NCBI GenBank assembly: GCA_902728285.1
Contig: CACVBU010000378.1
Span: 1-64,000, forward strand
Length of the DNA: 64,000 nt
Direction: 5' to 3'
From: Clytia hemisphaerica
Lineage: Eukaryota > Cnidaria > Hydrozoa > Leptothecata > Clytiidae
Shown here: in pieces, positions 52,801 to 62,100 of the stretch
Layout of the letters: each line of letters begins with the position of its first letter
How positions within the stretch are numbered: position 1 is the first letter of the stretch
Program-made: the position numbers and the translations under genes
Notes under the pieces: generated by a model
What the model was told of the DNA's origin: nothing
Databases searched by the model: none
The model's input: the letters and a program-made list of their open reading frames with translations, nothing else

Positions 52801-53986
52801 TGACACTGAAGATTCCATTCAACGATTTGGTTTGACACTCACCAACGCCACCAAGTATGACCGGTTCGGATGATATCTTCTTTGCTTTGCTGCCGAGTAG
52901 CTCTATTGCTTTCTTGCTGACAACGAAATCGCTGCAACCATTGTCGTAGAAAATTAACAAGTTGTTGCCATTGATGGATATTTGTTGAAGGAGATACACA
53001 CCACGATCATCGCATATCTCGTTGCTGGCTTTGTAGAGTTTGATCTCCCTTGAGAATTGAGGTAAAGCTGGACTTTTGATGAAACGCTTGACAAAGGTAT
53101 CGAGAAGTTGTTGATTTGATGGTTGAGTCTTGTGCTCCTCACAAACTAGCACATGCTTCTTGATGGTGTCGTTTTGATGGGATGGATGAGCACAGACAAA
53201 GTCGTGTTGGCACTTTCCATCGACATGTTTTCCCGAAGATGCATCTGCTCCAGGAAATAAGCATTGAGCGCAAAATCCCTTCTTCTTCAAGATGGTGTAT
53301 CGATCTTCAGGTGATTTGAATACGAATGATTTACATGTGTAGTACTGCATGATTTTCTTTCCATTTCGGCTTTTGGTTGCAATGTGGTCTGCTCTTCCCT
53401 CTGGTGAATTGCAAATGCTGCAGTGTACGTCATCACCGTCTTGATTCCAGTGACATGAACCATTACGTCTGGCACCAGCATTCTTGTCATCCTTCTTCTT
53501 GATTGTCTCTTTCTTGAAATTTAAGAGACGTTTTTGTTCATTGACTCGTCTCTCCTTGATTAAGAATTCAATCATCTTTTGCCAAGTTTCCTTTGGGCTG
53601 AGATCCTCTTCACCAAAATCTACCAAAAATTGAGTTGATCGTCTTTCACCGATGACTTCATGAATATCTGAAATGCTGCTACCATAGTACAGATATTCTT
53701 CAATGTTGTGTTTTTCTGCAAGGGACGACACATCCTGCATGATATTGATTAGAGTGCTTATGCCGGATATGAGCTTCTCAGGATCTCGTTTGTTGAAGTC
53801 GATACTTTTGAGTTGATGAAGTCTTCTGGATAACATCACTTTTGAGTCACCGAAGGATTTTTTGAGTCGTTCCCAAATTTCGTCTATGTTGTTGATGGTC
53901 TTCACCATTGTTAGTGCTGCATCTGTCAGATAATTGTTTCGTAGAAGATCTGGTAAAAGTTCCTTCGGAGTTGAAGACAAGTGCAT
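49889..53986 (-). CDS. BEL/Pao Gag-Pol frame: Gag part, protease, RT, RNase H
   Basis: A 1365-codon open frame. From the N-terminus: the second half of DUF1759 Gag, Cys/His-rich zinc segments (about residues 185-310), DUF1758 aspartic protease with YDNGC (about residue 347), a Cys-rich CPDCRNCKAC segment, then Pao-type reverse transcriptase. The RT has IVFDASQPTASG (about residue 717) and the catalytic YVDDCVTG (about residue 839). RNase H-like sequence begins at FGDASHSMVC (about residue 1020). The frame stops at 49889, where normal elements would run into the integrase zinc domain. The join to the integrase remnant shows a deletion. Upstream it is separated from the Gag N-terminus by a one-base loss near 53987 that copy A does not share. 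It would act as a cytoplasmic Gag-Pol polyprotein. This copy is defective. Confidence 0.9.
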   Translation of the reverse strand: MHLSSTPKELLPDLLRNNYLTDAALTMVKTINNIDEIWERLKKSFGDSKVMLSRRLHQLKSIDFNKRDPEKLISGISTLINIMQDVSSLAEKHNIEEYLYYGSSISDIHEVIGERRSTQFLVDFGEEDLSPKETWQKMIEFLIKERRVNEQKRLLNFKKETIKKKDDKNAGARRNGSCHWNQDGDDVHCSICNSPEGRADHIATKSRNGKKIMQYYTCKSFVFKSPEDRYTILKKKGFCAQCLFPGADASSGKHVDGKCQHDFVCAHPSHQNDTIKKHVLVCEEHKTQPSNQQLLDTFVKRFIKSPALPQFSREIKLYKASNEICDDRGVYLLQQISINGNNLLIFYDNGCSDFVVSKKAIELLGSKAKKISSEPVILGGVGECQTKSLNGIFSVTIPLHDDQEVTFSGVCLDRITSTFPTYPLDVVEQDIIDYHISSGGTSPIPKLPNNIGGEVHMMIGVKYLRHHPKMVIQLPSGLALYESKFNNSTGGRGVVGGPHHSFTKIHQQFNTLTSSKFFSNQFNMIRSQSAVPLLGFSQCNPTDLVQQNFHDESPTHISTTMKIFEEVEATGSEISYRCPDCRNCKACKQPSNDVISCKEEIEQSIINSSITVDLESKTATALLPFIADPEARLVNNKDKAMKTYQQQVRKLNHPNNQKDKQDVLESEAKLQQLGYVEYVCNLPKEDQDQLQTCKMHYYIPWRAVWKSNSFSTPCRIVFDASQPTASGFSLNDVLAKGRNNLNHLQEILIRWSVQPTAIHTDIKKMYNTIKLHKSHWCYQRYLWQNSLDPSKSPEQKVIKTLIYGVKSSSNQAEFALRKIAQLSKEEYPKVNNIVQKDIYVDDCVTGEKDLETAHRRADELELVLNRGGFQLKGIAFSREDPPSTLSDDGETIHVGGMRWLVKSDELALNVGELNFNKKIRGRKPEQSIKGIPSNLTRRQCASKVAELFDLTGKVSPLIASMKIDLQDLVQRQLNWDDIIPDNLRSIWESNFDMMKEIGDLRFNRAIVPEDAIDLKMDTLDFGDASHSMVCVSIYGRFLRRNGEYSCQLIFSRTRTVPKGTSQPRGELYAAVINTHTGEIVKRSLTTWHQSSIKLTDSQIVLHWISNENKPLKQYVRTRVIEIKRFTSNQDWFYVNTNNMIADIGTRKGATLKDVSRTSTWINGFDWMHLDHSQFPIKSAENLKLSDSEISEVNKEVQIFHINNKEFKKRSTHSNYLIDPNHRSFSTVIRILAYVIKFCNITRKKSSSKSTQLTNDEIHLAELYFFKKATEEILHLLEPRKYEPISTLKDGILTYNGRILSDTKTTIVGRFTSAMLDLSSSSFCVPIIDGNSPIAFSIVYEHPWKRTLLHIILGSGIENYDQRNSR

Positions 53987-55028
53987 TTTTCGAAGTTGGT
54001 TCGAAACGTATAAAAATCAGTATTGGAGTCATAACCAGAGAACTTCTCTAATTTGATATTGAGTTTAGATTTGTTAAACTCAGAATGTTTGTCAAGTTCT
54101 CGCTTACTAATTTCCTTGGTAAGATTGAGGACGTAAGCCTGTTTCTTCTCATCTAGGTCGACATATCTTTGCCCAGTTTTGCGGATCATGATAAGTGTTT
54201 CGGCACTTTTGATAGGTGAGTCAAGGCATTCAGTATAACTTTCTGTGATTTTATCAAATCGTTGATGAACGTTCGAAGAAAGATTTTTCCGTAAGAGTAA
54301 AAGTTCAGAGGATTCTGCTTTGTCCATTGCACAATCAAAAGTTATCTCTAGCTTTTCAATGTCTCTATTGATGCAATCAAGACGAAAGTTGATCTTACGT
54401 TCTATTTGGGCTGCTTCGTTATCTTGATTTTGGTCTGACTCAGGTTGGCTTTTGATTTTCGGTCGTAAATGCCTGTTATGAATTCTTTAATTGACATAAT
54501 TGCTTGATTAACAGAAATCCTCACATCTTCCTCGAGTTCCTCTTTTCGACGTTTGATTATGACCTCCTTTTTGCGAATTGAGCTTCTGATTTGTTCGAGC
54601 TTTGTGATGATAACATTTGAATCTTCAGGACTGAGATCATTGATTGGGATTTCTTCCATCATGTCAATAGCATCTTGTGCCAAAATCATTAGATCGATGG
54701 CTTCATCACTTGGCTCTGCCATTATGGAGTCTAGTTGAACAGTTTGAGTTGTGTCGGAGTCAGTATGAGTTGCGTCGAAGTCGGTGTGAGTTGCGACGGA
54801 GTCGGTGTGAGTTGCGACGGAGTCAGTGTGAGTTGCGACGAAGTCGGTGTGAGTTGCGTCAGAGTCAGTATGAGTTGCGTCGGAATCAGGGTGAATTGAT
54901 TCGCGAATAGATAAATTATGAAAATGAGAGGTGAGTTCTTCGTCAATGCTTCTGAGGGGAATGATTCGGCCAGTTGAATTGAGTTGGCTGTAGTCGATCC
55001 TTGTGATGCCTCGTCTTGACATTGACAA
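53926..55028 (-). pseudogene. BEL/Pao copy B Gag N-terminus, frameshifted
   Basis: The start is the ATG at 55028, 26 bp inside the LTR boundary. The first frame (55028-54402) begins MSMSRRGITRIDYSQL. It carries about seven tandem 21-bp units encoding ATHTDSD-like heptapeptides (54748-54895), then MAEPSDEAIDL and a helical, Lys/Glu-rich region. A one-base loss near 54425 ends it. The second frame (54327-53926) has NIKLEKFSGYDSN of DUF1759 and shifts again near 53987. The heptapeptide array is unusual for Gag and is nearly absent from copy A, which breaks inside the first unit. Confidence 0.85.
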
Positions 55029-55035
55029 TTGAATT

Positions 55036-55052
55036 GAGTTGAAGTGTCACCA
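55036..55052 (-). promoter_or_regulatory. Candidate primer binding site of BEL/Pao copy B
   Basis: On the minus strand TGGTGACACTTCAACTC begins one base after the LTR end. A TGG start directly inside the 5' LTR is the expected form of a tRNA primer site. I did not identify the tRNA. Confidence 0.45.
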
Positions 55053-55053
55053 C

Positions 55054-55873
55054 TGTTTGAATGTAGTGCAAAGGGATTTGAGACTGACAGTGTTCGGAAC
55101 GTTGATATTGTTCAAACTAAAAAGGTAAATTACAATTGGTCAAATAAGTTTCAAAATAAAAAAGTCCAAATATTTGAAAGATTTTCTAAATCCAAAATGT
55201 CTATAAAAGTATAAGTCTAGATGTTTGAAAGTATAGTGTGTAAATATGATTTGAAAAAGTATAAGTCTATATGAGTGAATAAGTTTCAATGTACTGAAAA
55301 TATACAAAGTCTTAAACCTAAGGCACAGAAAAACAAAATGGCTGACACATGAAAGAAAAACAAAATGGCCACACTGAAAAAAGCAAAGAAACAAAAATGC
55401 AAAAACAAAAACCTACCAGGTAGCCAGTGAATAAATACTGTGAGTACCCAGTGCACAAGTGAAAATCAAAATGAATTATTATTAAAATTTGTGAAAATCT
55501 GATTTCCTTGACATCTTGACTCTATGACTGTCAAGTCAGATCTGAAGTGAACTGAAATGTGTGCCTGTATTTATATAAAAAATAAGTCCCTATCCATATT
55601 ATGTCATTAAATTAACTAAGTGAAAAAAGCAATTAAATGAATAAATAATTAAAAGTAATTATCCTAGAGTGACACATTGTTGACAAAAATGAACTTTAAA
55701 ACAAAAGACACTCCACATGAGAATTGAGAAACTGATGTGTCACAAGGGACTGAATGAAAAAGAACAAAGGAAAACAAGTGAGACTCAATGAAAACTGTGA
55801 AATAAATTTTTTGGTTTTTCTAATTTTATAATTTTTATGGAAACATATTCAACAATACCAAGGTTGCATTACA
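55054..55873 (-). repeat. 5' LTR of BEL/Pao copy B
   Basis: About 820 bp from TGTTTGAATG to GGTTGCATTACA in plus-strand view, so it begins TG and ends CA. The right 609 bp are repeated at 48639-49247. The 211 bp nearest the gag gene have no partner because the other LTR is truncated. The boundary at 55054 rests on the TG and the adjacent primer site. No TSD can be tested since the other outer edge is lost. Confidence 0.75.
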
Positions 55874-55950
55874 TTCTCTCTGTTGCCCTTGGCTTTATCA
55901 CTCTCCAGTCCTCCTCATCTAGCCAGGAATAAATCATAATTATAGTGCAT

Positions 55951-56062
55951 AGTGTCCGACTTTTTTAGATGGGGGTCCGATTTGGGGTCCGAATTAGAGT
56001 CCGATCTAGGGTCCGAAATAGGGTCCGGGGTCAGGGTCCAAGGTCCGGGTCCGGGTCCGACT
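55951..56062. repeat. GGGTCCG degenerate tandem array upstream of DNAJC8
   Basis: Eleven or so occurrences of TCCGA/TCCGG in units such as GGGGTCCGAATT and AGGGTCCGAAAT. They tighten to 6-bp GGGTCC units at the right. The array starts AGTGTCCGACTTTTTT and ends GGGTCCGACTTTT. It lies 114-225 bp before the DNAJC8 start codon, so it falls in the promoter or 5' UTR. Confidence 0.8.
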
Positions 56063-56175
56063 TTTACAGTATGAAAGTCACTTTCACTTTCAGTCAGCCA
56101 GGGGATCTCAGGAAATCGTCTCCTGCTCTTTAAACAATTTTAACCTAGTGTTTTTATCTGTTTGAAAATCAAAAT
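56063..56175 (+). promoter_or_regulatory. Presumed DNAJC8 5' UTR and proximal promoter
   Basis: The 113 bp before the ATG contain AGTCACTTTCACTTTCAGTC (about 56077-56096) and ATCTCAGGAAATCGTCTCC. No TATA box at a convincing position. The boundary between promoter and UTR is unknown. Confidence 0.35.
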
Positions 56176-59100
56176 ATGGCTGGCAGCAGCAAAGAAGATA
56201 AATTTGAAAGTTTCATGAAAGATGTGAGTTGTTTTTTCCTCTTTTAAACTTCACATTTGGCTAAAGCTTCAGATGCATCCGGCTGGACTTAGAATTTTTT
56301 TCAAGTTGAATAGTGACCAAAGGGGGTCTCGAACCGGGAACCTATAGGTTCCGAAACCAATGCCCTATCCACTCGGCCAAACTGGCTGCCGAAATTTCGT
56401 TATTTGAGGTTACTAATATGAAAGTCTTAGTACTATATATAACATTTTTTACAGAGAATTTCAGCCTCAGAGTTCCTTATCGAGTTCCTTATTTACATAG
56501 CTTCTAAGTTTGGATAACCATCTCTTACTGTTCTTTAAAACTTGTTTTCTTATTCTCAGCCTTAGCAGTTCCTTAACAATTCCTTATTTTTTGGACAATT
56601 TTCAGCCTCGAGTTCCTTATAAACGTGTTCCTTATAAAAAAAAACACGTGTATTTGTGATTGTCGCCTAATGAAAATATTTAACAATGGATGATGATAAA
56701 CCAGGAAAGGTAAATAAAATGGCCCGAACATGGTCCGAACAAAATGTTCGGGCCGATACAATAATACTTTTTTGTGGCCCGAGCATGGTCCGAACAGGCC
56801 CGAACATGTTCGGGCCATGCCGTGGGGTCGTTAGCTACCATCTTGCTTCAGGCATTTTCAGGGAAGTTAAAAAATGAGCTTTATAAAGTCTCTGACAGTC
56901 AACACTAGCTATTTTTTTATTTCTTGAAAAAAACCTTAAAGATTCAGTCAGTTATCCCTGTAAAAAAATAAAAATTCCCAGAAAAACTCAGAAATCTCAG
57001 TCTGGAAAGTTGAAGCTTTGTGCGCTAAGCTGAATGGTTTGGTTACCGGCAGGTACAAAATGCATAAAACATAATGCATATTGCATAATGCATAATAGTA
57101 TTGTTTAATTTACAGTACGATTTTATATTTTCTAAAACTCTCCTTTGTAGAGGCTAAAACCGCGAAAACCTCTTTAAAAGAGCAGACATGATTTTTACTT
57201 TTCAAATCTGAACGAAAGAGAAAACATTCTAATCATAACAACAAAGCATTCTCTGTCAGCATATATAAATAATAAAAAGATGCAACAGATCAGAAAGGTT
57301 TTTCCCTTCTTCTTTCTCAAAAAAAAGGTAAACACATAAACATTCGAATGTAAAAAAATTTGAATTCTATTTTTTTAAATCTAGCTTTCGCATGAAGCTC
57401 TTTAATTTATATTGGCTGGATATTGGCTTATCTAACAAAAAGCATTCACATGGTTTAAGAGGGAAAACCCGTTGAAATTTATTAGCAATTGTTCGAAAAG
57501 ATCTCTGGAGAATCCAGAATCAGAATAAAGATATTGCTATAAAATTTACGTTTTCAAGTTAGAAAAGTAATATACGGAGGAGATATTTTCGTGTTTTTTC
57601 TACACTATACTACGTTTTCTAAAATACAACTATGAAAATCAAAACGGCGACAAGCATTTTCAGTGGATCAAGGATTTTCTTCATCATCCAAAATTCTAAT
57701 TTACAGCTTTCTACCCTTTATTTTCTGGCAGAAAGTGGTATATTTGTTTTGTTGAAAGTATTATCTTTCAAATTCTCCTTATTATAGCCTCTAAAATTGA
57801 CATTTTTCAGATATTATGCATTATGCATATTATGTTTTGGACCCGCTGGTTTGGTTACATACCTAGAGCTTCATCTTTTTTGGGATGCCTTTTTTACTGG
57901 CTAATTCAGGAAAGGTAGGGTTGACAGGGTGTGCTATGGCTGACACAGACAGACAGAAGATGTTAGGTAGGTAGGCAGGGGGGGCACGCAGTTACTACAA
58001 GACATGATGTGTAGTAAGTGCTTTTTCAACATTTTTTTTCAGGACCACCACCCTTTGCAGTTACTACATCTTGGTAGTAACTGTTTTCAGAAAAGATTTC
58101 CAGGTACCACCCCTGTTTTTGAGTGATATCATCAAAAAAATGCTCGAAGTTACCCTAAATTGCGATTATTTTTCAACCTAAAGCCATTTTTGTGCTAAAT
58201 TTTCTTTTAATATACTTGATTAACAGCTGTTGAGAACATTTTAATGATAATTAGGGAAAGCATAATTTCAAAGTTGGGTCTGAGAAAAATTTCAAATTTT
58301 TTTTCGTCCATTTATAACAAAAATATTTTTTTAACAAAGAATTTTTTCACAAAAAAATTCATTTTTTGTGAAAAATTTTGAAAGTTCTTTAAAAAGAATT
58401 AAAATATAAGCACTTACTACACCAAAAGTGCGTGTAGTGACTGTTTTCATAACTTCTGAATACAGTACCACCACGGTAGTAAGTGTCATACTGTCTTGTA
58501 GTAACTGCGTGCCCCCCCCCTGGTAGGCAGGTGGAGCTCTAGCTGGAGCTGGCTGGAGCGGAGGGCTGCACTTTATTCTAAAGATAAACAGTCAGGGAAA
58601 TTCCTCAATTGTGGTATACTGCAATTGCAGTAGTTTTCATTCGTGGTTAGCCTACAAAGGCTTATAACGACTACATATAGTGCTGGTCGACAAAGATAAA
58701 CAAACATTGACTGTAAAAAATTGTATGAGTGAGAAGAAAGCTTGTAAAAAATATTTTGTGCGTTAAAAAGATATGATCAACTATGTACAAAAATTGCCTG
58801 TCTTCTCCTTGAATCTTGAATTCTGTTTTATGAATATACTGCAATTGCGGTATATAAAAAATATAAAAGTGATGTTTATACGTGGCAATTGCAGTAAAAA
58901 ATTACTACCGCAATTAAGGGATTTCCCTGACTGATAAACCAGATGTAATTAATCGAACAGTTCAATTGCCGAACTAATTGAGCTTTGTCAAACTTACTCA
59001 AACAACAAAAGTAAATTCTTGAATTAAACTTTTTAGAATTTGCTTTAAATTGTGAGTGTTCAATTAATTTTGACTAAAGATTAAAGGCCATGAGACTCTT

Positions 59101-62100
59101 ATCTTTTTTCAAGGATCAATCAAACCTCAGATCGCCTAATTTTTTTGCTTCCGCTGACAGAGGCTGAAAAAGGGTTGCTCAATTTCTTTATTCAAAATTT
59201 TATTCGAACTTTGTATTTTTGAAAAATTAGTGAGTATTCGATTAAAAGTCGACAACCAAAATTAGTCGAGAATTGATTAAGCTTTGACAACCAAACTTAG
59301 TTGAACATTAATTATTGGACAACAAAGTTCGATTAGGTTTGACAAAGTTCAATTAAAAATACAGTTCAATTGGTTCGATTAATTACGTCTAGGATAAAGC
59401 TATAAAAAACATATTTATATCAGCAGATCTCAAACACTCTGAAAAAGTGGTAAAAGTGACAACTCTCACCCATTCACGCATTTCCACATTTCTACATTGC
59501 CTCACACAATTTTGATTTCTCACTTATATTTTGGATTATGAGAAAAAATTTTCGATTTTCAGAAAAAAGTTTCCCCGATCTTCCGTTTTTTGTAAAAAAT
59601 TTCCTGATTAATGATTTCAAAAAATCAAAGAAATCAGGCTAAAATTTCGAATTTTGTTTCCCAATTTTTATCTCATGCAAAATAATCATCTCAAGGTCTA
59701 AAAGTGTAAAAATCACAATGCCAATAATTTTGTTGAAGTTTTGAAAACGATGAACTTCTTTTAGTTCCAAAAATGTCACTGAAACTTTTATGACATTTCA
59801 ATAGACCTTTATTTATGTGGTGGATTGTCTGTAGAATAACAAATTACTACCAGCATAATTACATAAATTCTTGCCTTCAAACAGCACAAGCAGGATCAAT
59901 AATTTTCTTTGAAATGAACAGTAGTGCTGTAAAAGAAAAAATCAATTATAGATGAAGTTATAATTTAAGTTAAAATTTATGCTGTGCGTAGTAATTAGTT
60001 ACCGTGTATACACTTGCACTGATGTTTTTTAATAAAACGAAAAGCTTAAGCCGAAAAATAATTGTCAAAATGTTTTTTGAATCAAAGTTACCATGAAGGT
60101 AAGTTACTCGCCGACACAATCGCGGGTAAATGAAACAGTGTGGTTTGATAATAAAAAATCATGCAAGATCATAAATTTCAAGATGGCGGGAATTCAGATG
60201 TTTCTTGATGGCTGCTGGAACCTCAAATTTAATAATGATATTAAACATAATTATGCATGACATCTTTTCATGATTAGGAGATATTTATACATTTCACTAT
60301 CCGCAAATTTTCTTGTAAATTTATTTTGATTCAACTTTGTATGTTATGACCAGCCAGGTCATTCATTTGAGGGCTATGCAAGTTTCCTTCCAAGGATGCA
60401 AGTTACCCAACTTCACGGTATTCAATAGTCTATTGTGAACTCCTAAACAACTCTTGGATTTTTGTCCTTTTAAAAGTTTCTTCTGTTTATTAACCATCAA
60501 ACCAAAAGTTGGTCTAATGTCGACATTTCTAATTCTGACAGTGAGACCCATCTTTAGAGCTGGGATTAATAGGAAGATGGGAATTCACTTTCTACCATCA
60601 AACTAATCAAACTTTTTACTGACTGATGTTTTGAGTGATTTATTTGAATTTTTTTTTTAATTTTTGGGTTTTCCAGGTATACAACCCCTTATTACCCGGT
60701 ACAATCTTGATATCACCATTGAGAAATGACACACCATCGTTAAGTACCCTGTACTAAAGTCGATTTCCCCCTCAAAACAGGTATACCACCCTTTAGTTCT
60801 TAGTGATGGTACTTTCTGGTACACCTCCCCCTCCTAAATTTTCTAAAAAACACTGTATTAAAAGACATACCACAGCACTCTGTACCGCCCTTAATATCGC
60901 GGAAAGAATTCCTGTCAAGTTAGGTCAAGTCAAATATCATTTTGAAACCAATTTTTTTTATTCAAAAGAAATAAAGTTTCAAATAAAAAAAAAATTATAA
61001 CAAGCTTGTCAAAGAAATCAAAAGAACTACAATAAACTAGTCTCGAAAAAAAGAGAAATAAGAATAACTAGGAAAAAAGTTAAAGATAGTTTTAAAACTG
61101 CTCATTCAAAGGTAAAAATGTAACAACCATCCCAAGAAAATCCTAAGAACTTATAAAGTATACTATTGAATTAAAATATAGACTGCCTATAATAAGAAAT
61201 GGTCCATTGCACCTCTGCAGTACTCAGCAGTGAAAAAAGGTCCAGAGACTTTATAGGTTTTGATCCAAATAGTATCAATATTTTCATAAAAGAATAATAG
61301 GGACTCTTAAACAGTGATCATATTGTTTCAAAAGTAATCAATTCATTGTGGAATGTTCACTGTATTTTTTTAATTTGAAGCTTATTAAGGACCCTAAAAT
61401 AATATGAAACTGATTTTAAAATGCCAAATAAATAGGTGAAAAAATAAAAGGGTACATCTTTTGTGATTTTGTAGGATTTTAAGTACCAGATACTAACTTG
61501 ATGCCTCATATTTGGTATTGACACCACTTAGTCCCTTGATACAAATTTACAAAAATGTTTTTTCTCAATTATGACCACCACTTAGTATCATGTACTAAAT
61601 TGTTTTTTACTTACCTTATCAGACCACCACCCGGCACTGGTCCCCACAACTTAGTACCGACCCCCCCCCCTGGGTTTCCCCCTAAAAAGTGAAATTTTGG
61701 AAGATTTAGTTTCCTGAAGGTAAAATGCCATGGAAATCGAATGAAAAAAAATTGAACCTAATGATTGAAAAGCTGATGGTTGCTAAGGCAAAATGACTAA
61801 AATTTGTGCAAATGAAAAAAAAATCACTTTAAAAATGCCTAAAAGTACGTTTTCAGCCCAAAATCCTTAGAAATTAAAAATACATAGGTTCAGGTATATG
61901 GATTTAGTCCAGTCCCAAATTTCACTAGATATCACTGCTAGCTTGTTGACTAAAAAAACAAAAACAATTGTGTCAGGGCGATTTCAAGAGTGCGGCTTAG
62001 TGAATTTTAGGTCTTTGATTTTGAAACCTTGCAATAACTTTGAAATAGATCACAGCTAACTTTGGCATTTCTGAGTACCTTATAATGTGTATTTCCAGGA

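Noticed and set aside
56312..56396. tRNA gene on the minus strand in DNAJC8 intron 1
   Set aside because: The acceptor ends do not pair and the anticodon arm is irregular, so I list it only as tRNA-like.
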